A stretch of 64,000 nucleotides of DNA, taken from Lates calcarifer. Its lineage: Eukaryota > Chordata > Actinopteri > Centropomidae. Location of the stretch: the NCBI RefSeq assembly GCF_001640805.2, contig NC_066842.1, forward strand, positions 25,111,894-25,175,893, written 5' to 3'. Position numbers and translations under genes: made by a program. Below, piece after piece: positions 35,901-49,078 of the stretch (the first letter of the stretch is position 1; every line of letters begins with the position of its first letter). The notes under the pieces were generated by a model. The model made no database searches and was not told the DNA's origin. It was given only the letters and a program-made list of their open reading frames with translations.

Positions 35901-38900
35901 TGAGGAGTTATGGTTGTGGACATATCCTCAACACACAGCGTACAAACAGGGAGAGTCTGTCATAGCTGAGGAACAGGAGGAAGATGTGTGTGCTAAAGAG
36001 GAGGAGGGGGAGTTAGAATCATCCATAGTGGAAAAAGAGAAAGGAAGTAGTGTTGTCATCCAGGACAGTGAATGTTATTTTGCTAACGTCTCTGCTGAGA
36101 TTGATGGTTCCTCTGAAATGCAGAAAGATGAGAAACCAGATGTGGACTCTGTGACAGACCAGTCTACTTTAAACAGAGACCAAGTGAATTTAGAAGAATG
36201 TAATGAGGAAACAGCTAGAGGAGATGCTGATATTTTTACAATAAGGCAAGATCAGAGAGACACAGAAGGGTGTACTGATGAGGATGGTATATGTCAACAG
36301 TCAAAGGACATCCAGACAATCACCATAGAAGAAGAAAACATGGATCTAGAGTCAAACAGAACAGGTCCTTATAGCAGAATGAAACAAACAGAGCCATCTC
36401 CTTCTGCAGATGTAGCTCAGGCTCTGAAAGAAACACAGACAGTGTATATGGAACTACAAAGAAACACTGAAGATGTAGCACAGCCAAACACAGAAGCTTA
36501 TGCTGAACCAGTAGATGCTGATACAAATGATGGTGCTCTGAGCTTGACAGAGGTCCAGGTGTCAGAGGGCCTTTTGGAGATGGAGAAAGTGGATCAGGAA
36601 GCAGTAGATGAAAGGCAGGGTGTTAAAGATGGGCTGATGGCAGAAACTCACAAGGCAGAGGGAGGAGAGAGCTTAAAGAAAGTCACTTTTATCCTGGAGC
36701 CTGAGCTAATCAATGACTCATCCCTGTCTGAGACCAGTATCTCTGTGGAGTCCAGGGCAGAGACAAGTATGTCAGGTGAGAACAGTAACCAGATGTATGT
36801 ATGAGCACCTGGGTTTCCTGAGGACACCTTAGGAGAGGTGGAGCACACTGGTGAAGTTGTTGGTAAGACAGAACCTGACCACTGCTAACCTGCACACACT
36901 GGGTCTACATTAAGAGCAGCATGTTTTTGAAAATGCAGGGTGATTTGGACATGCTGCACACAAGCTAACAGGTGTTGTTCAGAGATGTTGGTATTGCTGT
37001 TTCTTTTGTACTCACCAAGGCATCTCAAGTATACAGTTGGTATTGCACGAGTGCACTTACAATAAAGGTGACAGGGCATACAGCTGAGACATGTGGGTGA
37101 CCATCTGTTGTGGCTTCTCTTTATTTTTAACACTCATGAGCTATCTACCTATCATAGAAATCCATCCGTATTTACTTCTGAAAGTGATTTGGTACATTTT
37201 TAATGTTTCTTTCCTTAGATGTTGACTTGAGCTCTCACGATGAGACCAACACCACTGAAATAATTGATCGGATGTTCGAGGAGGTGCTGGAATATGCTGG
37301 AAGGATGGAGGAAGAGCGGGAGACTGATGAAGATGCTGAGGACCGCGACAGTGGTATTGGTGCTTGCTCTGGAGACAAAGATAAAATGGACACGGAGTCA
37401 GAGAAGGATAAAAATGAAGAGGGAGAGGTCAAAGACGAGTGTAATGACAGCGAGAATCTTGAAAGCAATGGAGATGAGCTGCTCACTTTCCCTCCCAGCG
37501 GCATCCTCTCTCCTCTCAGCAAGTCTGTTGAAGCTGTGGTCACCCCTCTGGTAAGGTTAACTCATAACTTTGAGATGTCAATACATGATTTCCATTATGG
37601 GAGCTCTCTGGAGTTGAATGTATTCAAAAACTGAAAAAAATATTTATTGTGTGTTCATGTTCTGTATTCCACCAACAGCGGCTAGCAGCAACCCAGGAAT
37701 CGAACCCTCCATCTCTGCTCCTGACTCCAGAAGAGACCACCACCCCTCCTGTTGAATCTGCTCCTCTGTACAGGTACAGGTCACAGCAGCAGCACAGCCA
37801 TTTATCTGGAATAAACCCTGATTGAATTCTCAGTCTTGAATCATCAGTGCTGTCTATTTCCAGACTGGTGTGACAAATCTGAGAAATTACAAGCCCAGTG
37901 TTTAATAATAAATGTTTAATAACCTTCAATATGAATATATATTGTACTATATCATGCTTAACTCTAATGTGTTGTTGGTTGGTTCTGTGTTTGACAGTAT
38001 TGATGCCTACCGTACACAAAGACAGAGTAAGCTGCCCACCATTCAGAGTGTCACTCCTGGGGTTCAGAGACGAGCTCCAGAGAAGTCACAACCTCAACAC
38101 TCTGTCAACACCAAGGAGAAAATCACGGTGTGTAACACAGTTTATGATTATTGGAGAAAGCCAGACTCTCACAGTACATGAGTCAGTTTTCAGAATGAAC
38201 TCTAACTATCTTGTTCCCACTGCCAAACACTAACTTTACTAACTCCTGCCATTTGAAAATGTAAATTGTCCAATTGCTGAAACTGACTTCTGTTTGATTG
38301 AATTAAATCTTGTGCAAATGTTCCTTTATCCATGATGCTAGGTGTTGTTCTGTGTTCCTTCAGGCCCTTAATGAAGAAGCAGGGAAGCTGCAGACTGTGA
38401 TCAACCAGACCCTGCAGGCTCTGAGCTGCTGTACTGATGAGGAGCATGGACGAGGCTCACTGGAGGAGGCTGAGGCTGAAAAACTACTGCTAGTCTCCTG
38501 TAAGTAGACTGTAGCACTATTTGATTTAATAGAAGCATCTTTGTGCATCATAGATAGAAAGCCATGTTCACATTACTATGTTGGCACATTTTACATTCAG
38601 TTGATAAACAACAACAGTATTACTAATATTAGACACATACATTTACCTGTTTATTTAATAGTAATGGCATCGACACTTCATGTTATTCTCCTTTATCTCT
38701 CCGTTTCCTTATTCTTGTGATCTGTTTCAGGTGAGAAACGTTCTGCCCTGCTGGCAGAGGTGGCCAGACTGAGGGAGGAGAGGAACTCAGAGACTGCGAG
38801 AGGGCACAGGGGAAGACAGGGAGTATGTCTCCCAGCAGCCCTGCAGAGGGACTGTCAGCATCACAAACATCCAGCTGCCTCTCAAGGTTGAATTTGTCTG

Positions 38901-41900
38901 CTCCTCACACAGCCGAACAGGTAGCACAGCAAGAAAGCTTTTCTGCTATTTTGTGTTTTTAAATGGCTCAGTTATTTAACATATTGATGCTTTTGTATGA
39001 CGTCAATAAAAACTGCTCATTTTAACATCCAGGGCTTAATTAACACAAACATTGTAGTTGACAATGACTTTGAAAGGACTGTGTAATGTACTTGTTCAGG
39101 TCGGCCAAGTCACTACTTTTTCATCCTGATCCGCTACGGGCCGTGCAACATCATCGCCACCCCACTGGCTACAGCTGCTGACGCTCAGAATGGAGACACT
39201 ATCTCCTTCCCTACATCTGTCACACTGTAAGCTGCAATTTATTATTTAAATAACTAATGAATAACTGTGATGCAAATCACATCTTTTTGCACAAATTTCA
39301 TGTTGAAGTTCTGACCAAGTCCACGTGTACTCATAAATTTTTTTAACCATCACTTATGTATGTAGCTTTTTCTATTTCCATGGCTTTATGGTGAGGGTTA
39401 TATCGCCACCTGTTGGTTTTACACACTGTTGACAATGTGTTTTGAAAGAATGACATAGACTTAGAGACTTAGACTTAGACTAGACTTTATTGATCCCTTT
39501 GGGATGACTCCCTTAGGGAAATTAAGTTTCCAGCAGCTTATACAGACAGAAGCAGCACACAGGACAGTTTGCAAACAACAACAAAACTGCTTGCATACAG
39601 GTATAGAGAATAGGATTTAAAAAAAAAACAATAAACAGTAGACTCTTAATAGGATAAAAAAAATGCACAGTAAACTCTTATGCACAGTAAAGTCTTAGCT
39701 AAATATACAAAATATAAATAGAATAAAATAAGAATGAAATAAGATAAATATACTGAACTGTATATAGGAGGAAAACACCCCAGTTTAATAAATGTCTATG
39801 TGAACTAGACCTCTGAAATATGACTTGGCTCACTTGCCCATGGAACTGAAAGAGTTTTGTGACTATTGATGTGGTTATTTCAGTGGAAATCTATAATCTT
39901 GACTTGTTTGTCTCCGTAATGTTTCCAGGAAGGATATTCGCTCATCCTTTGAGATTGATGTGGAAGTCTACAGTCTGGTGAGACAAAACAATAACATTTT
40001 GATTTGCAGTAGTTCTAGTAATAGTATTTTCCCCAACATAAATCAGTTTACTATTATTTACACATAGGAGTTCAGAGTAATGGACTGCATGCTTATGTTA
40101 TGAATAGGACATCAATTATAAATATTTCAGCTTAATTAAATATCATCTTTATTCTGAAAATCATATTTATTCCAGGCTAGACCTAGTGATGTTATTGACA
40201 GATTATTTAGTTTGTTTGGCAGCTCAGGTGCTGTGCTGGTTGACTTAGCATGCTGTTAGCTTTTGCTTGGTGAGTTGAGCAGCATGCTGCAGGTGATTGC
40301 TCCTTAGTTTGACATGTTGTTAGCTTGTTGTTGTAAGGTAGTGTGCTGTTAGCTGGCAACGTTGTAGACAAAAGTAAAATAACTTGCTATGGAAGTGATG
40401 AACATGCTTTTTCAACCTATGTTATAAAAAGTATATCATGCTAGTGGCTTTTATAGACAGACTGACTTGGATATACAATCATGGCTGCAGCATTCAGATG
40501 AAATTGCCTGTCATGCCAGATGGACCACCTGCTCTACCACAAATTTCCAGCATCAGGCCCAATGGTAAATGGTAGGACTGGGCAATTGGCAACAAAAAAA
40601 CATTTAGCGATTACTTTGACAGACATTGGAATTGCGATATCAGTCACAAAATTAGTGGAAAGAAAATGTATGTATAAAAATGATGATGATGATTTGATTT
40701 TTGCTGGGGTCTGTACCAAACAAGAATATTCCCATACATCTGGAAATATGATTTGTAGGCCAATGTGTCACTGTAACACTACAGTGTTTGATTTCTAACG
40801 GTATGTTGTGACACTTTTACCTTTATCAAAAAAACTGCAATTCCTGAGATTTAGATATTGTACTTGCAGTTGTTCAGTGCTAGTAAATGGAGAGCATTTA
40901 TATAGTGTTTTTAACAGTCATACTGATCACTTATCACCCTTCTCCCCCAACGACACACAAGGATGTGAACAGTGACTGGTGGGGGCCAAACTCAGTCTCC
41001 TGACCAAGACACGGACATGAAAGACCAAAAAAAAAAACATGTAGTCTGATTCTGACATAATCAGTCCTGTAGCGGAAGCTAATGTTGGTTAGCCTGAGCA
41101 GATACATAGTACATATAATTTGTTTGTTTGGTGTCCTGGCCATGTGAGAGAGCTGCCCAGCACTGGTTACTTTCTTACTCCATTTCACTGTTTCATAACT
41201 TTTTTTCCAAGTTGTTCAGTGCACAGCATTGTTAAATCAGTGTAATATGTGAATTTTTAATGTGTCTGTTTTGTGCCATCTAGTCCCACACTTCAGCCAG
41301 TAACTGTAGCATGGACCGGGCCACCACCAAGTCACGGGTCAGTGGTTGAATTTCTCTCAAATAATGAGCCAGGTGTGTATTTATTAATTACAGTCTAACT
41401 CATTATGGATGTTTTTACATGATGAAGGTCACACCAAGAAAGCTTCTGAACACCATCACAGTGAGTATTCAGTTTCATGCCTAAATACTGTCCTGAGTGG
41501 GATGTTAGATTTTTTTTTTCCCCTCACACAGAAATGTCACCTAAACCTTTTTTTTGTTTTCAACAGAGATCCAGTAACAGTCTGACATGTAAGTTAAGTT
41601 TATTTTGGTCAGTATTTGTGTGAGTTTGAGGTTTTCATTTTCCCCATTTTACTAAACTCAGGAGCTCTCTAATGGCAAAAATAAACTGTCAGTTTGATGT
41701 TGTGGCAGTTTCACTTTCTGTCCTCCTTGGTCCTTCAGCTGCTGCTCCTCCTGCTCTCAACACTCGTCGCTCCAGTAACTTTTGTCTCGTCGGCTCCCAT
41801 AAGATCACCTTGGCCTCACTGGGACACAGCAAGTTCCCTCTGGATAAGGTAACTGTCTGTCTCGATATTTCTGGGAAGAGCTGCTCACACTGTTTTTGGC

Positions 41901-44157
41901 ATCCTTAAGAATGAAAGTGAAAACACAGTTTTCTTACTCTGGGCCCAGAGATTGTGCCTGAACGATTTACTGAGTGATGTTGATGAAATCAGGATTGTTG
42001 GTCAGTTGAATGATTTAAAAAGTTAAAAAACTTACTTAGCATCAGTAAAACTTTGAGGGAACTGGTGAATTCCAGTGATATAATACACCATATTTATATC
42101 AACTCAGAAACGTGTGTCAGTTTGCCATGGAAAAAATAACATTATATCAATAAGTTTTTATATGTGCAGCCATGTAGATGCTTTTTAATTGAACACCTGG
42201 TCCATATAACACATCCACTGTCACTGTCTGTGCATTTTATTTGTGACCAAACAGAAGCTCAGCACTTCAGGCACCACTAATAAATCCCTTTGCTCCTTTT
42301 ATTATTTTTTGTGAGCGCTTTCTGCACATGGGTGGGTTCACTGGTGATGTAACCTGTGTTCTCCCACTCCTCTCTCTTTCTTGCTTCCTCCACTCAGATG
42401 AAACTTGAAGGCAAAATCAGGAGGCTGCTGGGAGATGAATTTCAGGAAAAGGTTTCACTCTTTTTCTCAACGCTGTCACCCCCTCACCTCTCACATTTCC
42501 CCTAACTAACCTCTAGCTCATGATTTCAGTCATACAAATAATCTGCTGATGGAATTTCCTCTTTTTAGTTCAAGTTCTTTCCCATCTGATCTTAAACATT
42601 CATTACGTTGGCTCCACATGTCACGTTCATGTTTCTGTTAGCTGTCTAAATATACAAGAAGAATTTCCCTCCAGAATGCAGTATGCCTTTTGGAAATGCT
42701 GTTTACTTTAAAATCTCTGGGGTTGTGTTTTAGTGTGGATGGGCAGGAACAAGACTTTTGGAATCAATGATGTAGATGCCCCCTGATTCTTATCAGTCAC
42801 CACATATCCCTTCCTGATTCCCTTGATGATTTAGCATTTCTAAGGGGTAAAAATAAAATCCCACATCTGATGACAGTTTGACCCGAACATTTTGATTTCA
42901 GGTTGCTTTTCTTTAACTGATTTGAAGAGCATGTTGGAATGAAATTCTTCAACATATAGTTTTCTGTTTCTTGCTTCTCTGTCCTCCACATCATACCTCT
43001 TTTTACAGCGTGTCCCCTCCCTCTCCTCCTCTGGACTGTAGGTGCCTTTTCTCTCTCCTCTAGAGGGCAACATCTACTTACGCCTGGACAGCGAGAGTCA
43101 CTCTAATGTGCAGCACCAAGGCTTCCTGGTCAGTAATGTTTCTCTTCTACTCAACACTCTGGCTACATTACAAACACGCCCACCTTAGCAAATGATTTAG
43201 TGTCATACTGTTTTAAAATGTTATGATTTCAAGCAAATGGAGAATGTTGGGAAACAGTGTAAATGTGTTTTTGTTGCATTTAGTTGCATCAAATTCAGTC
43301 TCCTCTCTGTTTTTTGGGTCTGTTCTCAGACAATGTTTGAGTTGATCAGTGGATACGGGGTGTGGCATCGCCGATATTTTGTCCTGGAGGGATGTAGCAT
43401 GTCGTACTGGAACCACCCCAATGACAAAGAAACCAAGGTATGAACAGACCAGCTGACAGATGTGCAGACAACGTCACCGAGTTTCCTCCATCAGGTTTGA
43501 TTCAGTTTTCTGTTTGAACATCTCAGGAAGCAGAGGGCAGCATCTCTCTGTCCAGCTCTCCCAGTCAGTGTGTCAGGCCTGTCAAGAGGGACTCATGTGC
43601 TCGACCTTTTACCTTTGAGCTTGTGAGCAACGTCCCACATCAGCAGCAGGACCACAGCCAGGAAGCCCTGGCCAAGTAAGTCTGAAGAAATAACTCTCAA
43701 CACCCTGAAAAACTACACCTTCTGGAGTTTTTGAAGTGTTAAGTGATAAATACATGAACTAGCTTTTAGTTATCATTGAGCGCTTTAAAACAGGTCCCAG
43801 GGATTGCCATGTTTGTTGACCGTAAGCATGAGGTATTCTTCTCTGGCTGCACCCAACTAGTGATGTCACAGTGGGTGTTTTACTTTAGACAGTTGATGGG
43901 AAACACCTTCTGTGACATCACCAGTTGGGTTGCAGCTTGAGATTAATTGTGAAAGAAGACAGACTGATGGGTTTTGCTCCCTCTTGTTCAGGAGTTGGTT
44001 CTCAGCCGACACCAAACAGGAGCGACTGGACTGGATGGAGAAACTCAACCAAGTCCTTTTGGACTTTCACACATGGAACCGAACCTCAGCAACCCAAACA
44101 GAAAGTCAGCAGTCAAACACACTGAGCAGTGGGAACTTGAGGGAGAGCATACTGTAA
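29976..44157 (+). CDS. anln: Anillin-family gene (anln or its teleost paralogue), 24 coding exons, one frameshift
   Basis: Scaffold of the cytokinetic ring that binds actin, myosin, septins and RhoA. Exons: 29976-30069, 30205-30372, 30932-31024, 31334-31512, 31786-31878, 32213-32302 (cassette), 34197-34284, 35477-36775, 37219-37550, 37679-37773, 37998-38127, 38364-38499, 38731-38920, 39100-39226, 39929-39977, 41284-41337, 41428-41460, 41567-41588, 41739-41848, 42398-42451, 43042-43128, 43330-43437, 43527-43675, 43992-44157. About 1,315 residues, longer than human ANLN (1,124). Recognisable motifs: KRQRAPLSD near the N terminus, [31 protein letters not shown], the anillin homology domain ([14 protein letters not shown] to NIYLRLDS) and a PH domain ([12 protein letters not shown] to [20 protein letters not shown]). 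It seems to lack the usual extreme N terminus, which suggests the second fish paralogue. Exon 38731-38920 carries one extra base near 38799, so the frame breaks before the homology domain. All splice phases otherwise agree. Confidence 0.88.
30560..30611. repeat. (TA)n microsatellite in an anillin intron
   Basis: About 50 bp of alternating TA with a few interruptions, in the intron between 30372 and 30932. The rest of that intron shows nothing else. Confidence 0.85.
32213..32302 (+). CDS. anln: Probable in-frame cassette exon of the anillin-family gene
   Basis: CATTAGCAG precedes and GTGAGTCA follows a 90-base open stretch, exactly 30 codons and phase 0 on both sides. Its neighbours (ending 31878 and starting 34197) are also phase 0, so it can be included or skipped without changing frame. 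It encodes a proline/serine-rich stretch ([11 protein letters not shown]) and ends with PMQPWD. It is not needed to match the known family, so it may be alternative. Confidence 0.55.
32715..33843 (-). mobile_element. Decayed DNA transposon in an anillin intron
   Basis: The left end TATACAGTCCAGACCAAGTG and the right end (inverse CAGTCCACACTGTAAGTATT) form imperfect inverted termini about 1.13 kb apart. The interior reads on the minus strand as a broken frame of up to 121 codons (33157-32792) with no intact transposase. Internal text such as GGATCATTGTCCTGCTGAG and TTTCATCAGTCCACAGAGC is typical of old vertebrate Tc1/Tigger-like elements. The family name is a guess. Confidence 0.45.
35477..36775 (+). 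CDS. anln: Large acidic exon of the anillin-family gene
   Basis: One 1,299-base exon contributes about 433 residues, a third of the protein. It is dominated by Glu, Asp, Ser and Gln, with predicted disorder and no globular motif. A short internal duplication is visible: [10 protein letters not shown] is followed at once by [10 protein letters not shown] (about 35687-35745). Other low-complexity acidic patches include [17 protein letters not shown]. It lies between the actin/myosin-binding N-terminal part and the C-terminal module, in the region that evolves fast in anillins. Confidence 0.8.
38731..38920 (+). CDS. anln: Anillin exon containing a one-base frame disruption
   Basis: The exon enters in the frame reading [17 protein letters not shown], matching anillin. 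After ...SET the continuing family sequence ([15 protein letters not shown], then [13 protein letters not shown]) is found one base out of phase, from 38800. In the incoming frame a TGA is reached at 38889-38891. The downstream exon (39100) fits only the shifted frame. One extra base in GCGAGAGGG (38796-38804) explains everything. No alternative splice site that I tested restores the frame. Confidence 0.75.
39464..39780. repeat. Teleost interspersed repeat (LINE 3'-end type) in an anillin intron
   Basis: It begins with a (GACTTA)n-like run, then GACTTTATTGATCCCTTTGGGA and TCCCTTAGGGAAATTAAG, an arrangement common in many teleost genomes as truncated retroposon ends, followed by an A-rich tail region. 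No coding capacity. The family (Rex1- or L2-like) is not certain. Confidence 0.5.
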
Positions 44158-45230
44158 CTCCATCACTAAACCAACATACATACTCAGATGCAGCTTCTTA
44201 CAGTATGAGCTGACATCAGGATTTAGATTCTTTATCTCAGAGCTGCAGCTCAGAGAGATGATAAGCTTCTTTACAGGCTCAGTTTCACTGTTGAAATGAA
44301 ACAGCCAAATTACAAACATATAGCCAGACAAAATGTAATGTATCTCATGTTGATTTATCTTTGGGAGCTATCTATGAGTTTCAGATTTTTTCTTTTAATC
44401 TGAATCCAATCATTACTGTTGGTTTTCACTTTTATTTGATAAGTTTCAGTTGCCATTTGAATATTTTTAGTTTTTCTTTATTATGAGTTTGTGGAAATCA
44501 GGTTTTATTTTGACTTTTTCCATGGTAATCAGCTGCTTTAGCCTTTGTTGGCACGATTATTTGGTCACTTTCAGTAGCTAAGGTGAAACTTCTGCAGAAG
44601 CTTATATTTTTGAAATGATTTACACTACTTCCTGTTTTGCTTCAAGTTGTATTTTTGTCTCATTTAGACTGGAAGGATAAACTAATTTATATAGATACAC
44701 TAATAAATATTGAATGTAGACACTGTCTGCTTCTGAGAAATAAGAAGTTTTTGATGAGGGGCACACTCAATCCATACTAAGTAGAAGTTAATGGAGGTTT
44801 TTGTTCCACTGAACCAACAGACATGTGGTTGTTATTTCACTTATTGCTGTGATTGAAGAGATAAGGCTCAGCATCTGTATCTATTCCTCTTGTGTCATTG
44901 GTGTCTTAGGGTTTGACTTCCTTCTCAGTGCCCTGAAGTGTTCACTCACATTCCTCAGTGCATTATTTGTCTTACAGCACATATATATAATCCTGTATTT
45001 ACATATGTAAAGCCATGTTATATATGTAATACACCAGAACTGGCGAGGTAGAAGAAGGGACTGCAGTGACACTGCTACAGTGGATGTAGTTTGTTCTGTC
45101 TGATGTCTTGTTCTTTTCCATGTATTTTCACATATCAGTCTGTCACTTTGTTCTAAATGTTATTCATGTGAACTCTCATTCTATGCACTTAATGGAAGGT
45201 ACCAATAAAATAAATGGAATATAATGGCTA
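44158..45230 (+). other. anln: 3' UTR of the anillin-family gene
   Basis: Following the TAA at 44155-44157 there is about 1 kb of AT-rich sequence without a gene. It ends with overlapping polyadenylation signals ACCAATAAAATAAATGG (AATAAA at 45204-45209). No other exon is seen. Confidence 0.6.
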
Positions 45231-48200
45231 CAAAAGCAGTTCAGACAGTGGCTTTTACTTACATATATACTGCAATATCCCTTTTAATTTTCCTTCCATA
45301 AAATCCATAAACAATATTATTTTAGACAGATGTCCATGTCTTCCCCATCCCTTAATTTCTCACATTTACATTCACATACAAACGAATGTAAAAGTTGAGG
45401 TGGTTGAGCCATAGATGATCTATACATACAGAGTCTGAGAGAGTCTGACAGGAAGGCAGCCCAGGTCAGGAATGTCATACAGGAAGTGGTCTAGAATTAG
45501 ACATCCTGTTCGTTCCAGGGTGGAGGCACTGCTGGATGTTATGGAGCTCAAGGTGATGACAACAACAAGGGGAGGGGAGCACTTCATTCTGCTTTCAGGA
45601 CACACACACACACAACTGTGTTGAATCGGCCAACACAGTTGTTTCAGCATTCTTATACGTGCACACTACAACACGGTGGGTTTCTATGGATCTGTCACCT
45701 TCACACAGCTTTGACAGATTTATGGCAGTAGTTTAAGTTCAGCGCAGGTGGTTAATGCAAATGGAGGCTTGTACACATTGTGCACTAATCTGATAACTGA
45801 TCTGTCCATGTAAAACTCATCAAAATGTAAATATTTTGCTAAATCTGACCAATTTCTTCATAATTTGCTTAAAAGAGTTTGTTATCTTTTCTCTGTCTTG
45901 AGTACTGATGAAAATGTTGGACGAAAGGTCAGCAGGTCACCATTGTCTAGACACCCAGAACATCCAGTGAATTTCATGTCAATATGAGAAAATATTTAGC
46001 TCTGGATTAAGTATTGAATGGAATGAGTGGCCGTTGGAAAGTCAGTCAGAAGGTGCAAAAGTTAGAACATTAGTGTCATTAGTCTGGAGGATAAACTTCA
46101 TCTTTAATTCTGATTTTAAGCTGTTGGGCAGCTGTGAACGTGAATCAGATCAGTGCTCCACAGCAGAGGGAGTGACCGAGCTGCCACAAACACAGACAGG
46201 GGAGGAAACACTCTAGTGCAGTGAGCCCTGCTGTCACTGACAAGACTAGAGCTCAGCAGGACAGTGGCCTTGTTGTCCTCAGTAATGTTGTCCCACCCTG
46301 GCAGGAATACAATCTGCACAACATCCTGGTGTCAACCTCTGCTCTATTCCTTACACGACTTTAGAGGAAATTGTTCCTGTGTGACAAAGAACACCAGAGG
46401 TGATACAGAGGAGAGCGGCCTTGCCAACACAACTAACAAACAGACAGAATGATTCACAAGCAGACACAGTATGAACAAATGGATGTGGATGTCACATAGA
46501 TTCATTTAAATTCATAAGGGAATCCTTCTACCTGAACTGACTGACAACACATTTCCACACTGCTTTGTTCAACAAAGAATTTTAACATTCTGTGTGCTAA
46601 GATCTTGCACCCTGAAGAGAATTCAACACTGCATAAAAATGATCAGACAGAGTAAGAAAGGAGGTTGTATAATGTGAAATGTGCCATTTGTAGAGATAAA
46701 TTCTGAGAATCATCACCCAATTCTGCAGTTCCCTTCAGCTCTATGGAGCGTTTTAGCATCTTTCAGCTCATTGTTTTGGTTTTACACTTTTATACCTTAA
46801 TTATTTTAACCACTTAGAAATCATCATTTCTATTAGCACCAGGAGCAGATCACAGTTTTGTGTGGAAAAAGCTCTACATACCCATTGTGAGTTACCAGCA
46901 CCAGGGAGCAGGCAAAGCAGCATCTAGCTGGTGAATATAGTGAAACATTTAGCAGCTAAAAGCCAGATATGTTTCCCCAAACCAAAGCAGATCTGAAGTT
47001 TGAGTGAGTATTATATTTATATTCTACAGGTTCCCAGATACACATCTTCAAATAGATGCTAATGTTGCTCCATATCTGTTGGGTGTGTATGCCGACAAGT
47101 TTGCTGTAACAGTTGATAAAGTGATAATGTGTCAGTTTTAGGTTGACAGCTTGTTTCTACTGCCCCCAGGTGGCCAGAAAAATCAGATATTGCAGGTATA
47201 TTTGGTGAGCATCCTCTGAAATTCTTTATACATAATTATATAGGGGGTAAGTCAAGGGGAGGGTCCACAATCTTCCTTAAGTCTTTCACAGTGTTGTCCC
47301 TTGTTCAGATTCAATTTCTTATTCAAAGTTACCTCACAGAACCCCCACGCATATATTTTAAAACTGCATGAAAAGATTTCAAGTGCGGCACTGATGGATG
47401 ATGGTGCTGTGTTTCCTTCAGATACTGTGTTTAAGCTGGCTTCAGCTCCAGGGTCATTTGGCACGATCCTCCTTGTGTTTTTTAAGAGGTCCGGGAAGCT
47501 TGGAGACGTAAACAGGGTGGTGAGGTCAGAGGACTCAACTGGTCCCCAAATAAACAAACTCCCCTCAGTGGTAGTAGCCTGCGCCAGTCAAACAGCTGCA
47601 GAGGATCAGGGACGGTCAGTGACACTGTTTTTGTTTCAGTGGAAAAATACCACACTTTTTGTTCAGCATCAACAATAGAGCCACAGAGTTTATCTACCTG
47701 GTGTTAAAGGAAGGGGAACGATTGAGAGATGAGGTGAATCATCTGAGACACCTGTGAAGTGCAGCACAATGGAAGCGTAATCGTCGTGACTCCATTAGTT
47801 CTTGGCTCCTTCATGTTCCTGTCTTTTACTGTGGGTTGGGAGCTAATGACTTATGCATTATACATTGTTTCTTCCTGTAACTGTGTGTTTGATTGGTTTC
47901 CCTTTACAAGTCAAGGAGACTCTCAGACTCCCAGAAGGTTTTGTGGAACATCAGGTCCACTTACCCCCCTACTCACCCCACGCCCTCACCCCCTCCTCCA
48001 CCATCTGGATTCTTTTCCTGGTCCCCTACCTTCACCATGTCTTTCTCTCCTGTGGCCTTTAAAGTCATATGGGACAAATCTGAATTTCTTCAACATGAAA
48101 ACAGTGTTCATTTAGTGTGTACATGTTTGAGTTCTCTTGATGAAATCAAGACATTGTGACTCAGGTTCATATGACATGTATGTCATATGTGTTTCCACAC

Positions 48201-48840
48201 TTATGTTTTTGTATGACTTAAACAAATGAGGTACTACATGTTAATCAGTGAGCTGTGGGGCTGATGCCAGGCTGGTTGTGTCCCCATGTATTCAGTCTTA
48301 ATTATCGGCAATAAAAATATTTCCAAAATCTTCCTAAAAATTTCCAATGTAAAACAGAACAATGTAATCTTTGAATAGTGGTTCGACAAAACAACCCCAA
48401 CTTTCAAACTTTTCCTGGGGCTTTCAGTCGTACCACATGGTCTTCATGAGTGGGTGGTTTTTGCTTGGTTGTACTGGAGATGTATCTGTTGACATGCAAC
48501 CTCAGTGGTGTAAACATTGCATCCATAATGATGTTTTTGTCCAGTGAAGACTGTGTGACTGAAAGCTTTGGAAAAATCTAGTAAGTGGAACTTGAGTTGG
48601 GATTGTTTTGTTAGTTAAGTAGAAACTGAGATCAGAAATCTAAGGTAAATTATTCTGTAATAGTATTTACCATCTTCTTAACAGGCCCCTGAATGCAGCA
48701 TATCTACTTGTACCCTCCCTGTGCCTGCCCCTTTCTCCCCTCCCCCCTCCCACCTCTCCACCCTCCAGCATTATTCTCCTCTCTCTCCTCCGCCCCCCCC
48801 CTTCCCTCAACTCCCTCCCTTTCCTGCTGGCCTCTCAGCA
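45231..48840. other. Intergenic DNA between anillin and exoc3l1
   Basis: No spliced gene is recognisable. There is a (CA)n run at 45600-45613 followed by a perfect 12-bp inverted repeat (45612-45623 with 45631-45642). Open frames on both strands at 47250-47680 overlap antisense and match nothing I know; they look like a decayed repeat. A strongly pyrimidine-rich tract lies at about 48710-48840, just before the probable exoc3l1 5' exon. Confidence 0.45.
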
Positions 48841-49078
48841 GAGGATGTGTCTGGGTGAGAGAGTGTGTGTGAGGGAGAAGAGGAAAGCCGTCAGTAGAAT
48901 GGATTTGTGCCCTCTCTCCTCCACCCTTTCATCTCCTCCTTCTTCTTTCTCTTCTCCTCTGTCTCCTCTGTCCTTCTTCACCCTCCTCTGCCAGTGTCAC
49001 ATCCCGGGCACCCTCAGTGCCGGCCCTCAGGGAACAGGAGACTCGTCCGGTGGATGGGCGGCTGAAAACTGAACTTCA

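Noticed and set aside
37264..37554. Alternative plus and minus frames across the anillin exon at 37219-37550
   Set aside because: They are shadows of the real acidic reading frame, which alone matches anillin and the splice phases.
47252..47678. Antisense pair of 101- and 125-codon frames in the intergenic region
   Set aside because: No family recognised, no splice partners, and the frames overlap on opposite strands. Probably a repeat remnant.
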